From assembly GCA_963797675.1 (NCBI GenBank), contig CAWCQQ010000001.1, positions 1 to 64,000 on the forward strand: a stretch of DNA of 64,000 nt, given 5' to 3'. Shown here in pieces: positions 36,689 through 45,406 of the stretch. Each line of letters starts with the position of its first letter. Positions within the stretch are counted from its first letter, which is position 1. The notes below the pieces were generated by a model that saw only the letters and a list, made by a program, of their open reading frames with translations, was not told where the DNA came from and did no database searches. The position numbers were made by a program, and so were the translations under genes. The stretch comes from DASQPR01 sp963797675 (GTDB taxonomy: Bacteria > Actinomycetota > Actinomycetes > Mycobacteriales > Micromonosporaceae).

Positions 36689-38686
36689 TTACTCCAGGTT
36701 CACCGATGACGCGCCGCTCACCAGGCCGCGGACGTCCCAGAGCCAGACTCCGCCGACGAATTTCGGCTTGATGCCGATCAGATCGGAGATCGATTCCCGG
36801 ACGGCAAGCTCGGACGGGTCGGACGGCACCTCGACGATCACCGCCACCTTCCAGTAGCGGAGATCAGCTAGCGCCGCGGCCCGGTCCGACTTATGTACGA
36901 CCGCCGGAGTATCCGTGGTCTCGACGTCGCCGAGCAGCACCGCGGTCGGACGATCCGACGCGCCGAACATCGCGACGTCGTGCTTCGACGGGTCGGGGCC
37001 GAGGAAGTAGCCACGCGGCATGTTGAACGCGAGTTGCGCCTGCGCCTGCCAGAACATCGCATCGACGACGCCCGGACCCGGCAGCGGGACCGGCAGCACG
37101 GTCTGCGTCGGCGACACGTACTGGCGCCATTCACCGGTGGCGAAGAACGCCGGCGTCGGTGCGACCTGCTGGGTCGTGATCGGCGTCGGGGCGATGCCGA
37201 CCAGAGCGATGCCGAGCAGCGAGCACCATACGGCGATCGCCTGCCACGCACGCGCGCGCGGACGCCCGCTGGCACGCGCGTCGCCGCTACGCAGCAGACC
37301 CATCGCACGATCATGGCCGAGCGCGATCATCACCGCGACGATCGGCAGGACCAGCAGCGTGACCCGGGTCGGCACGGCCGAATCGAACAGCGGCAGGTCG
37401 ATCAGGAGACGCCACGGACCTGGCACCTTGGTGTGATGCCCGTGAATGATGATCGTCTGTCCGAGCGAGAGCACCGAGAGGATCACGGCGACCACGGCTA
37501 GGATGCGCGCTATCAGATTGCGGCGTAGCCAGTAGACGGTCACACCGAATGCGAGCAGCAACGGCCAGCCGAAGAACGAGTTCTCCTCGGCGACGCTCCG
37601 GGACAGGTGCCGGTTGACGTGGAGGGACCCGAAGATGGTGCGGGTCGCGAAGGCCGGGAACGCGTACAGATCGGTGCTGAAGGTTTTCACGCCCTCGTCC
37701 AGGCCACGGTAGGAGACCGGGCCGAAGAACTGGTACCACAGCGGATAGGCCAGCACCACCATGGTGATCCCGAGCGCGACGCCCAGGCCCTTCAGGAACG
37801 GCGCGATCTCCGGCCGGACCGTGCGGCGCCGGGCGATCGCATATCCGACGAAGATCAACCCGAGTGTGAGCGCGCCGAGGAACAGCATCTCTTCGTTCAG
37901 GAAGAACTGCAGGATCACCAGGCCCGCGAGGGCGACGCCGTTACGAACCGAGCGACCCTCCTCGCGGAGCCGGATGGTCCGCCAGGCAATGAACGGCAGC
38001 AGGAACTGCGCGATGATGTTGGGGTGCCCGTTGGCGTGCGAGACGATGCCCGGCCCGAAGCCGGCGATCAAGCCACCGATGATCGCGGCGGACCGAGACT
38101 TGACGATGTGCCGCGACAGCACGTGGTACCACGCAGCGGCGGTCGCAGCGAGCCCGAACGTCATCAGGAATGCGAACGACACCGCAGGTCCGAACCACAG
38201 CGTGATCGGTGTCAGCGGCAGCGAATAGGCGAGCACGGAGGTGTTCGCCATCATGTTCACACCGAGCGGCGCGTTCAACTGCGTCATGAACATCGGGTTG
38301 CTGAAGTGCGTCATCGCCCAGGCGCCGTGCGCCAGCATGGTCTCGAAGAACGCCTGGTCGCTGATGTCGGTCGCAGTGACGTGACCGCTCAGCCAGTATT
38401 GGTGGGTGACCCAGAACGCGAGTGCCGCGAACGCGGCGTAGATGCTGGTCTCGCGGGCGACCCGGCGAAACCGTGAACTCCTCGGCGCAGCCGCCTTCGC
38501 CGCCGGAATCGTCTCCGCCGGGATGAGCAGGGGTTCTGTGGTGTCCGTGTCGCCGGCTTCCAATGCATCCGAAATGACGACGGTCTGTGCGCCGGTGTCG
38601 TAGTCCTTCGCCGGCCCGGTCTCGTCGGCACCGATTTTCGGTAACGAGACAGTCTGGTTTTGCTCGCCAATGATCCCCGTGCTCAT
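36689..38686 (-). CDS. Large polytopic membrane protein, GT-C glycosyltransferase-like (paralogue B)
   Basis: Also 665 residues and intact. Clear paralogue of the preceding protein: DISDQAFFETMLAHGAWAMT, NPMFMTQLNAPLGVNMMANT, SHANGHPNIIAQFLLPFIAW, FFLNEEMLFLGAL and GYFLGPDPSKHDV all have counterparts there, and both end in a VWLWDVRGL/VWLWDVRSL motif. The N-terminal about 85 residues are acidic and unrelated in sequence. It lies 51 bp upstream of paralogue A on the same strand and 17 bp downstream of a methyltransferase gene, so the three probably form one operon. Confidence 0.65.
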   Translation of the reverse strand: MSTGIIGEQNQTVSLPKIGADETGPAKDYDTGAQTVVISDALEAGDTDTTEPLLIPAETIPAAKAAAPRSSRFRRVARETSIYAAFAALAFWVTHQYWLSGHVTATDISDQAFFETMLAHGAWAMTHFSNPMFMTQLNAPLGVNMMANTSVLAYSLPLTPITLWFGPAVSFAFLMTFGLAATAAAWYHVLSRHIVKSRSAAIIGGLIAGFGPGIVSHANGHPNIIAQFLLPFIAWRTIRLREEGRSVRNGVALAGLVILQFFLNEEMLFLGALTLGLIFVGYAIARRRTVRPEIAPFLKGLGVALGITMVVLAYPLWYQFFGPVSYRGLDEGVKTFSTDLYAFPAFATRTIFGSLHVNRHLSRSVAEENSFFGWPLLLAFGVTVYWLRRNLIARILAVVAVILSVLSLGQTIIIHGHHTKVPGPWRLLIDLPLFDSAVPTRVTLLVLPIVAVMIALGHDRAMGLLRSGDARASGRPRARAWQAIAVWCSLLGIALVGIAPTPITTQQVAPTPAFFATGEWRQYVSPTQTVLPVPLPGPGVVDAMFWQAQAQLAFNMPRGYFLGPDPSKHDVAMFGASDRPTAVLLGDVETTDTPAVVHKSDRAAALADLRYWKVAVIVEVPSDPSELAVRESISDLIGIKPKFVGGVWLWDVRGLVSGASSVNLE

Positions 38687-38703
38687 GGACGGCGCCCGGG
38701 CGT

Positions 38704-39414
38704 CTAGCGGGGGGTCCGGGCGACCGCGAATACCGACTGGCCAAATGGCGGCCGCATGATCGACTCGGCACCCTTTGTCACGGGGAGCACCAGCTTGTCG
38801 TACACCTTGACCATGGCGCCCTCTTTGGGCGTCAGCTTGAACACGCTCGTGGCCATGTAGTAGCCGATCAGACCGAGCGCGTTCGCGTAGTGCAGGCGCT
38901 CGATCTCGAGGCCCGCCTCGGTGAGCGCGGCTCGCATGGTCTTCTTCGTATAGCGGCGAACGTGACCGGTGGCAACGTCCACGCCGCTCATCGCGAACAT
39001 GAACGCCGGGACGATCAACACGATCGCACCCCCCGGCCGCACCAGGCCGGCGATGCTCTTGAGCGCGCCGACGTGGTCCTCGATGTGCTCGAGCACGTTG
39101 TACGAGACGGCGGCGCTGTAGTCGCCGGTCTCGTCGGTCGGCAGAAGCATCTGCCGAACGTCGACCGTCGGATGATCAGCCATCCGCTCCTTGAGCTTGA
39201 CCAGCCGATCCGGATCGGCCTCGGTGGCGGTGAAACGCCGGAACTGCGGTGCCCACTCGAGCGCATAATCGCCGAGTCCGCTGCCGATCTCGATCGGGTT
39301 GTCACCCAGATAGGGGACGGCCAACTCGACGAACCAACGGCGGTGGTTGACAGCTGTAGCCAGACCTTCCAGTACCTCGGACTGGACTTGCTGGTCGCCG
39401 GCGATTTCCACCAT
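38704..39414 (-). CDS. Class I SAM-dependent methyltransferase
   Basis: 236 residues with ATG at 39414 behind a GGAGG site at about 39424-39428; the frame is open further upstream but without a ribosome site. Motif I is NPIEIGSGLGDYALEW, motif II FTATEADPDRL, and then VSYNVLEHIEDHVGALKSIA with the NVLEH signature, and GLVRPGGAIVLIVPAF (motif III). The C-terminal part HVRRYTKKTMRAALTEAGLE is typical of methyltransferases working on lipids or glycans. First gene of the operon with the two large membrane proteins, so a lipid-linked glycan substrate is plausible. Confidence 0.83.
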   Translation of the reverse strand: MVEIAGDQQVQSEVLEGLATAVNHRRWFVELAVPYLGDNPIEIGSGLGDYALEWAPQFRRFTATEADPDRLVKLKERMADHPTVDVRQMLLPTDETGDYSAAVSYNVLEHIEDHVGALKSIAGLVRPGGAIVLIVPAFMFAMSGVDVATGHVRRYTKKTMRAALTEAGLEIERLHYANALGLIGYYMATSVFKLTPKEGAMVKVYDKLVLPVTKGAESIMRPPFGQSVFAVARTPR

Positions 39415-39603
39415 GCTCGGTAACCCTCCTCGGGCCGTCAGTGGGCAGCCGTTTCCGGTGCCGACGGTGCGATTGTGCAACGCATCAGCCCGGCAGCTAC
39501 GCCGGGCGGCCTTCAGCATAATCGCCGCGTGTTACAACTCGACTCTGAGGCGCAGCGACCGATGGTACTTTCGCAGTGTTTAGACCGTTTGTCGGTCCGA
39601 CCG

Positions 39604-40596
39604 TTAGTTACCTTCGGTGACTAACAGCACCTTTCCTACATGACTGCTCGCAGTCAACACCTGGTGAGCGATCACCGCCCGTGACATTGGCAACGATCTG
39701 TCAACGATCGGATCAATTTTGCGTTGCTCAACGAGCGGCCACACGTTTGCACGAACTCCTTCAACGATCAGTGCCTTGTCCGTTGCCGACCGTGCGCGCA
39801 GTGTTGCTGCCGACACCGTAACGCGCTTGGTCAACATCAGCCCGAGGTCGATATCCCCGACCCGTCCACCCTGTAAACCTATGATCACCAACTGGCCGTC
39901 GAACCCGAGCGCCTCGATGTTACGGCCCAAGTAGGACGCACCCTGAATATCCAGAATAAGATCCACACCGGCACCATCCGTGGCGCTCCGGACAACGTCG
40001 ACGAAATCCTCGCGTCGTGTAGTCGATCGTGACATCGGCGCCGAGTGCGGCCAGTCGCTCATGCTTCATTGCACGAGCAGTCGTGAAGACCCGGACCCCG
40101 AGCGCTCTCGCATACTGAATCGCAAACGTCCCGATCCCGCTGCCGCCGCCGTGCACCAGCAGCGTCTGCCCGGCACGCATGCGCGCGGTCCGGGTCAGCA
40201 TCGACCAGACGGTCGCGGCCACCTCCGGGAGCGCGGCCGCACTTTCCAGAGAAACCCCAGCTGGTACGGGCAACAGCTGCCCCACCGGCACCGCTACCCG
40301 CTCGGCGTACGCGCCTCCGGACAGCAGCGCACAGACCTCGTCACCGATCGACCATCCGCTGGCCTCGGTGCCGGGTCCGAGTTCGATGATCCGGCCGGAG
40401 CACTCCATGCCGAGATAGGGCGACGCGCCCGGCGGCGGGTCGTAGAAGCCGGCCCGTCTGAAGCAGGTCGGCCCGATTGACACCGGCGGCGACGACCTCG
40501 ACGAGAACCTCGCCCGACCTGCGGCTCCGGGTCCGAGACCTTGGTCCACTCGAGGACCTCAGGCCCACCGGGCTCGGTGATCGTGACCGCGTACAT
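39604..40596 (-). CDS. Zinc-independent quinone oxidoreductase, MDR superfamily (PIG3-like, frameshifted)
   Basis: N-terminus YAVTITEPGGPEVLEWTKVS, then in another frame EVLVEVVAAGVNRADLLQTG. From about 40440 it reads DPPPGASPYLGMECSGRIIE (the ecNRxD..G..P...P..lG.E.sG pattern of this group) and LLVHGGGSGIGTFAIQYARA (NADPH-binding GxGxxG). After a shift near 40030 come GVDLILDIQGASYLGRNIEA and the C-terminal tail HQVLTASSHVGKVLLVTEG. About 325 residues, normal for an NAD(P)H:quinone oxidoreductase. No Cys/His catalytic-zinc ligands are seen. Stand-alone gene. Confidence 0.8.
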
Positions 40597-40629
40597 ACGA
40601 CCATCCTGCCCCGGCAACCTGTGGAGTCG

Positions 40630-40881
40630 CTATGCGACGGTCCGTGTCGGCTTCCGCGTGACCAAAAAGACGATCCGGCCCACGAAGATCAGCGCCGTGA
40701 TGATCAGGACTTCGAAGGAGGCGGTATCCGTCATGGCCCGGGTGACGGAGTGATGATGCCAAACGAACTTGAACAACAGAACCTGCGCAACGTACGCGCA
40801 CGGGATCATCAGCAGATAGTTGATCCACTCAGAGGCTTTTGGCATGGGGATCAGTGTGGCAACCGGCGTTGGGGTCGGCAA
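40630..40881 (-). CDS. Small membrane protein
   Basis: 83 residues with two predicted helices: WINYLLMIPCAYVAQVLLFK and VLIITALIFVGRIVFLVTRK. Between them is a short His-rich loop (VWHHHSVT). No family recognised. The upstream gap to 40984 holds no obvious ribosome site, so expression is uncertain, but the frame and composition look coding. Confidence 0.55.
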   Translation of the reverse strand: MPTPTPVATLIPMPKASEWINYLLMIPCAYVAQVLLFKFVWHHHSVTRAMTDTASFEVLIITALIFVGRIVFLVTRKPTRTVA

Positions 40882-40983
40882 GTGTCCGATGAGTCGGATT
40901 CCGGATCATGCGTCCGCTGAGCGCCGTACGTTGAACGCCGTTATCGGAGTGACGGCTCATCCGCGTTTTGGCACCATGACGGC

Positions 40984-41547
40984 GTGCAGACGACAAACGC
41001 TGAGGCGATCGCGGCCGAGATCGCCGTACGGGAGCCGGTAAACGGTATTCGGATCATCGGGGTCGACGGGCCGAGCGGCTCCGGGAAGAGCGTGCTGGCA
41101 TCGACTCTCGCCGGGCTGACCGGTGCACCGATCATCGAGATCGACGACTTCGTGTCGTGGGACAACTTCGCCGGCTGGTGGCCGCGCTTCGACGAGCAGG
41201 TACTCACCCCTCTGCTCGACGGCCGGGCAGCCCACTATCAGGTCAGGGATTGGCAGAACGACTGGTACGGCCACTCACTGGGCGGCTGGAAGACGTGCCC
41301 GTGGGCGCCGGTCGTAATCCTCGAAGGCGTGACGTGCACGCGGCGAGATGCGATCGGCCGGATCGCGTACGCGGCGTGGGTCGAGGCACCTCCCGAGATG
41401 CGGCTCGCGCGAGGCCTCGCACGTAACGCCGCGTTCGACAGCGAGGATCTCTGGGTCCGCTGGATGGTCGAGGAGGCGGCGTTCTTCGAAGCCGACGGTA
41501 CGCGCGACCGAGCGGACGGGATCGTCGACACCAGCATCTTCGGTTAG
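40984..41547 (+). CDS. Uridine-kinase-like P-loop phosphotransferase
   Basis: Intact, 187 residues, GTG start. Walker A IIGVDGPSGSGKSVLASTLA, then a phosphoacceptor region IIEIDDFVSWDNFAGWWPRF and VVILEGVTCTRRDAIGR, as in nucleoside kinases of the Udk/PRK superfamily. The C-terminal lid is RLARGLARNAAFDSEDLWVR. Smaller than classical uridine kinases, like many stand-alone actinobacterial members. Substrate not certain. Confidence 0.78.
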   Translation: MQTTNAEAIAAEIAVREPVNGIRIIGVDGPSGSGKSVLASTLAGLTGAPIIEIDDFVSWDNFAGWWPRFDEQVLTPLLDGRAAHYQVRDWQNDWYGHSLGGWKTCPWAPVVILEGVTCTRRDAIGRIAYAAWVEAPPEMRLARGLARNAAFDSEDLWVRWMVEEAAFFEADGTRDRADGIVDTSIFG

Positions 41548-41558
41548 CCCAGCTTCGG

Positions 41559-42182
41559 TTAGCTGCAGAAGCTGGTGCCGCTCTGGTAGCTGGTCTTGAG
41601 GTAGGTTGCATCGCCCGCAGCCATCGACTGGACCGCGCCTTGAGCGTTCAGGTCGAAGAGGATGCCACGGCCGGACACCGTGGTCACGAGGAATCCGTGC
41701 CGCGTACCAGCGGTCAGCGCCTCGGTCTGGATGCCGGCATAGATCGTCTTCAGCTGGGCCAGCGACGTGCCGAGCCATGCGCCCGACGGCGTCGGGATCG
41801 TCGTGGATCGGTTGACCGCAACGTAAAGCACGCCGTCGGTGCCGAAGGACAGCTGAACGCCGGCCCACACGCCGGTGCCTTGCGCAGTGGTGTCCTGGGG
41901 ACAGGTCGCGCCGCCGGGCGTCACGCTGTCGAGACCGGCGGTCGCCTGCAGATCCGTGAGCTTGCTACCGATCAGGTATGGGCCGGCGCCGTCCACGCTG
42001 AACTCTTTGACATCGGACGGCGACGACGGCCCACCGGGGCTCGGCGGCGCGGCGCTGGCCGTGTCCGAGGTGGCCGGAGCGGTGTTCGCGGGACCGGCCG
42101 GAGTCTTGGCGGCGCCATGCCCGCACGCAGGAAGCGCCATGACAGCGGCGATCGCGATGGCCGAGAGGAATAGTCGCTTCAC
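41559..42182 (-). CDS. Putative lipoprotein
   Basis: The open frame begins at 42329, but the likely start is GTG 42182, which gives a lipoprotein signal peptide: VKRLFLSAIAIAAVMALPAC with the lipobox LPAC. A Pro/Ser/Ala linker is followed by a small globular domain of about 140 residues (VDGAGPYLIGSKLTDLQATA, GTGVWAGVQLSFGTDGVLYV, THGFLV-like and RGILFDLNAQGAV) with two or three Cys. It resembles the small secreted proteins of actinomycetes that have a repeat of unknown function. Membrane-anchored outside the cell. No assigned role. Confidence 0.65.
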   Translation of the reverse strand: MKRLFLSAIAIAAVMALPACGHGAAKTPAGPANTAPATSDTASAAPPSPGGPSSPSDVKEFSVDGAGPYLIGSKLTDLQATAGLDSVTPGGATCPQDTTAQGTGVWAGVQLSFGTDGVLYVAVNRSTTIPTPSGAWLGTSLAQLKTIYAGIQTEALTAGTRHGFLVTTVSGRGILFDLNAQGAVQSMAAGDATYLKTSYQSGTSFCS

Positions 42183-42270
42183 CTCATCAGTGCACATCAC
42201 TGAGACGTCCGAAACAATGACCCGGACTGCTACTTCCGGATCGCTCGTTTTGCTTTGGCATGATGATCGG

Positions 42271-42750
42271 ATGCCGATTCCGCGCGCAGTTGCCGTTGTC
42301 ATCGACGACGGCCGGATCCTCGTCATCAAGAGATTCGTCCGGTCGTCCGGTGCATGCTCGATCTGCGAGCGGCTCGGTGAACCGTTGCCCTGCCCAGGCC
42401 ATCACTACGCGGTGATTCCCGGCGGTCACGTCGAGGCCGGGGAGACCTCGGAGGAAGCGGCACTCCGCGAACTCACCGAGGAGACCACGCTGACCGCGAC
42501 GATCGACCGGCTGCTGTGGACCGGTAACCACAACGAGCGGCCGGCATCGTACTTTCTGATGACCGGGGTGGTCGGCGTACCGACGCTGTCGGGCGAGGAG
42601 GCCGACGAGAACCATCCGGACAACAGCTTCGAGGTCATCTGGGCGACCGCCGACGATCTCGACACGCTGGGCCTGTTCCCGCCGACGATCCGTACGCCGA
42701 TTCGGCAACTCCTCGCTACGAGCTCGGACCGTCTGGCAGAAAGTAGCTGA
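42271..42750 (+). CDS. NUDIX hydrolase with Cys/His insertion
   Basis: 159 residues, ATG at 42271. Nudix box GGHVEAGETSEEAALRELTE followed by ET, matching GX5EX7REUXEEXGU except for its last positions. The N-terminus PIPRAVAVVIDDGRILVIKR is normal, but between it and the box is the insertion ACSICERLGEPLPCPGHH, with Cys-x2-Cys, a third Cys and two His, which could bind a metal. C-terminal part SFEVIWATADDLDTLGLFPP. Hydrolyses some X-linked nucleoside diphosphate; substrate unknown. CATGAT lies 6 nt before the ATG. Its 3' end overlaps the convergent ArsR-like gene by 35 bp. Confidence 0.8.
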   Translation: MPIPRAVAVVIDDGRILVIKRFVRSSGACSICERLGEPLPCPGHHYAVIPGGHVEAGETSEEAALRELTEETTLTATIDRLLWTGNHNERPASYFLMTGVVGVPTLSGEEADENHPDNSFEVIWATADDLDTLGLFPPTIRTPIRQLLATSSDRLAESS

Positions 42751-43283
42751 GGATCTGCACGTCCCGCGCTCCCACTGGCACTTCGCCGGGCGGACGGTTG
42801 ACGTACGTTTCGATGAGCCGCTCCATATCCGCCCTGGATCCGGTCGAGTTCGTCCGCCGTGAGTTTCGTCCGGACGTTGAGTACGCCGGCCGCCCGAAAC
42901 CACGCCGGCTCCAGGCCAGGCTCCTGCTCGGCGCTCCAACGCCGCGGTACGTCGGCATAGCTGAGCCGCCAGACATTGGCCAGCCGTCGGGCGACGTGCT
43001 CGCTCGTCGAATCCTCGGGTATGTCGAAGAAGAGGCCCCGGCCGGCGGCACGCCACCGGCACACGCCATCGCTGGTGTCCGCGGTCACGAGCCCTACACG
43101 AGCCAACGCTTCGAGATCGGGCTGTACGTCTGGGCCAAGCTCGGTGGCGGTCGCCGTACCGAGCCGCCGCAGCGTGCCCAGCAGGGCGAATCGCCGCTCG
43201 TCGGCGAGGACCGCCATCTGTGCGTGGTCCAACACCACATCGCCGACTTCGTTCAAAATCACCGTGATCGGAACGTCAGACAT
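42716..43283 (-). CDS. ArsR-like winged-helix regulator (one frameshift)
   Basis: The ATG at 43283 is favoured over the upstream GTG because TACACT (on the minus strand) lies exactly 6 nt before it. The protein opens VPITVILNEVGDVVLDHAQM and then ADERRFALLGTLRRLGTATA, GLVTADTSDGVCRWRAAGRG, a winged-helix fold. The frame changes near 42830, and the end reads ADMERLIETYVNRPPGEVPV and VQILSYFLPDG. About 190 residues. The sensed signal is unknown. The position between two NUDIX genes may be chance. Confidence 0.65.
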
Positions 43284-43319
43284 CACGCGAGTGTAATTAC
43301 GGCCGGGTCGTTCCGACGG

Positions 43320-43796
43320 TCATCGCCTATCGTGATTGATGATCGGCACTGGCATTCGTGTGGAAGCAACGCGCACGTCACCGTAGCTGTCCGACGAGAG
43401 GAACATCGGCACCAACAGAGCGGCCGAGGCCGAAAGATCGCGGCTCACGGCCAACTCCGGGGCGATGAAGCTCATCGAGCGACCCTCGCCGAGCACGATG
43501 TCCTGCTGCGTGGCATCGGTGCGGCCGCAGAACGCGTACATCGTGATCTCGTGTGCGACGCCTGGCTCGAACGGGCGTGGACCGGTCCAGAACGGCTTCA
43601 AATCGGGGACGACGAGCCCGGTCTCCTCCAGCAATTCCCGGTGCGCTGCCAGGATCGGGGTTTCACCGGGTTCGATCCGCCCGCCGGGAAGTCCCCACCG
43701 GTTGGGACTGATCGGGGCGTGCTCGTCGCGATGCTGCATCAACAGCGCACCGTCGCGGGAGACAATCAGGACCAGGGCGCCCGCGTACTCGATCAC
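43320..43796 (-). CDS. NUDIX hydrolase
   Basis: Intact 158-residue protein; GTG start at 43796 with TACGGT exactly 6 nt upstream. Nudix box GGRIEPGETPILAAHRELLE then ETGL, a full match. N-terminus EYAGALVLIVSRDGALLMQH and PNRWGLPGG are those of MutT-like enzymes that sanitise or salvage nucleotides. It is followed 33 bp later on the same strand by the ArsR-like gene. Confidence 0.88.
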   Translation of the reverse strand: MIEYAGALVLIVSRDGALLMQHRDEHAPISPNRWGLPGGRIEPGETPILAAHRELLEETGLVVPDLKPFWTGPRPFEPGVAHEITMYAFCGRTDATQQDIVLGEGRSMSFIAPELAVSRDLSASAALLVPMFLSSDSYGDVRVASTRMPVPIINHDRR

Positions 43797-43913
43797 CGCG
43801 CCACCGTACTGCGACGCGCGCCGCAGGTAAAATCATACATGCGTACTAATATGTTACAGAGATTGTCCGATTCGTTGGCTGCGGCCTAACCCCAACCGTC
43901 GTAATCTCGGGAC

Positions 43914-44465
43914 ATGACCGCCTCAGCGCACGATGTCGCCGCCTCGATCCGGCGGCGGCTTCCCGGCGTCGGTAACGTGAAACTTCATAAGCTGATGTAC
44001 TTCGCCCAGGGCCACCATCTTGCATGGTTCAGCGTTTCTCTCTTCGAGGAGCGGATCGAGGCTTGGGAGCACGGTCCGGTTGTTGCCGACGTCTGGCAGG
44101 ACGAGCATCACGATAATCCGCCCGAGTCGTTCAATGAACTCGACAACGGCAGGCTCAACACCATCGGCTACGTCCTCAGCAGGTACGGTCACAACACCGG
44201 CCACGACCTGGAGACACTCACACATAACGAAGGCCCGTGGCGCGAGGCGTATCACCGGGCTACCGGCGGACGCGATCGGCACACGATCGGCATCGATGCG
44301 ATGCGTACGTTCTTCCTGGACGTTCACGCTACGGACAATGACGAAGACGAGATCCAATTCGATCCGGCAGACATCGCCCGATTTTTGGTCGGCGCCGGGA
44401 AACGGGAGATGCTGCCGTCGAAGCCTGACACGAGGGAATCGCTCCTGGCGAGGTTGCGTGCCTGA
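43914..44465 (+). CDS. Panacea-domain (DUF4065, SocA/GepA-like) protein
   Basis: Intact, 183 residues; ATG preceded by TAATCT with a 6-nt spacer (leaderless layout). Signature: VGNVKLHKLMYFAQGHHLAW (the KLxKLxYFxxG motif), RIEAWEHGPVVADVW (the ExWxxGPV motif) and ETLTHNEGPWREAYH. Panacea domains are antitoxin modules pairing with many toxin families, and also occur as prophage or proteolysis-adaptor proteins. Directly overlapping its stop is a 32-codon ORF. No larger toxin lies next to it, which is unusual for an antitoxin. Confidence 0.85.
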   Translation: MTASAHDVAASIRRRLPGVGNVKLHKLMYFAQGHHLAWFSVSLFEERIEAWEHGPVVADVWQDEHHDNPPESFNELDNGRLNTIGYVLSRYGHNTGHDLETLTHNEGPWREAYHRATGGRDRHTIGIDAMRTFFLDVHATDNDEDEIQFDPADIARFLVGAGKREMLPSKPDTRESLLARLRA

Positions 44466-44556
44466 ATACCTGCCGCCGTTCTGGGAACTCGATCGTGTCG
44501 GCGAGATGTTCGACATGTGGGAGCTGGCCGAGAACCCATCGGAAACGGCGCAATAA
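44458..44556 (+). CDS. Tiny ORF overlapping the Panacea gene
   Basis: A GTG at 44458 inside the Panacea gene end opens 32 codons: EYLPPFWELDRVGEMFDMWE, LAENPSETAQ. Rich in Glu, Asp, Trp and Phe, without Lys or Cys and with no membrane helix. The overlap of 8 bp would allow translational coupling. It could be a small partner peptide, a frameshifted C-terminal extension of the Panacea protein, or noise. Confidence 0.35.
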   Translation: MPEYLPPFWELDRVGEMFDMWELAENPSETAQ

Positions 44557-44716
44557 AGGGGCACGGCGCGAACGATCAACCGTCCCGGTGCGAACGGCAC
44601 GATGGTGCAGTGCTCGTACTTCATCTACGACGCCGAGCGCCGCGTAAAGTGCGACATGCTTGCCTCGCTGAAGTGCCGATAGCCAGAACTACGTTCAGGG
44701 TTGCTGCTGGTCAGTG

Positions 44717-44803
44717 CGGAGGGCGTGGGATTCGAACCCACGTTGGGTGTAACCCCAAAGCGGTTTTCAAGACCGCCGCCATCGGCCACTAGGCGAGCCC
44801 TCC
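44717..44803 (-). tRNA. tRNA-Ser (anticodon UGA)
   Basis: 87 nt on the minus strand. The acceptor stem pairs GGAGGGC with GCCCTCC, discriminator G. The D arm is GCCTAGTGGCCGATGGC and the anticodon stem-loop CGGTCTTGAAAACCG carries TGA. A long variable arm (TTTGGGGTTACACCCAACG) and T arm GTGGGTTCGAATCCCAC follow, as expected for class II serine tRNA. CCA is not encoded. The complementary strand also shows a short open frame that is not a gene. Confidence 0.95.
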
Positions 44804-44879
44804 CGGCGCCGGCGCGATCACGCACCGGTCCGCGACCAGTGTGCCAGATCGTCTCGCGATCCGTCCGGCAGGCAGTGCG

Positions 44880-45392
44880 CTAGACCGATCGTTCGAAGAT
44901 CAGTTCCAGCCCGTCCTCGTCATCCCATTGCTCGCCGTTCTGCGTGAACCCGAACGGCGCAATCGTCGCCAGCGACGCCGCATTGTCCGGACTGATGGTC
45001 GCGCGCACGACCTGCACGCCCGGCTCGTCCGCCGCACGGCTCAGGAGCGCAGCCACGATCGCGGTTGCATAACCAAGCCTGCGGCGCTCTGGTACGACGG
45101 TGTAGCCGATCTCGACCATCCCAGCCTCGTCCGGCGGGCCGTGGTAGCCCGCGTAGCCGACGGCGTACCCGGTGTCGGTGGCGATCACGGCCGATGCGAC
45201 CCACGGTGCCGCGGTCGGATCGCCGGCGATCTGGTCGACCCGGCGACGCCAGAGGCGCTGAGCCCTCTCGCTGATGAAATATTCGGACAGTTCCGTGCCC
45301 GCCTCGGCCGAAGCACGCGACAGATCACCGGCGAGGAGCGCGTTCATGGCGACGACGGGCAGCGACACGAAGCGTACGGGCAGGGTTTCCAC
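44880..45392 (-). CDS. GNAT-family acetyltransferase
   Basis: About 170 residues. The start is taken at GTG 45392 because TAGGTT lies 7 nt before it; a TTG at 45401 is the longer alternative. GNAT signatures: DTGYAVGYAGYHGPPDEAGM, VEIGYTVVPERRRLGYATAI (motif A, the acetyl-CoA pyrophosphate site with RRLGYA) and VVRATISPDNAASLATIAPF (the ISPDNxxS motif B). This is the RimJ/RimL-like branch that acetylates protein N-termini or small amines. Cytoplasmic. The target is unknown. Confidence 0.85.
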   Translation of the reverse strand: METLPVRFVSLPVVAMNALLAGDLSRASAEAGTELSEYFISERAQRLWRRRVDQIAGDPTAAPWVASAVIATDTGYAVGYAGYHGPPDEAGMVEIGYTVVPERRRLGYATAIVAALLSRAADEPGVQVVRATISPDNAASLATIAPFGFTQNGEQWDDEDGLELIFERSV

Positions 45393-45406
45393 GCCGCCCA
45401 ACCTAC

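Noticed and set aside
44701..44883. Short plus-strand ORF over the tRNA
   Set aside because: It is the complement of tRNA-Ser; the cloverleaf is complete.
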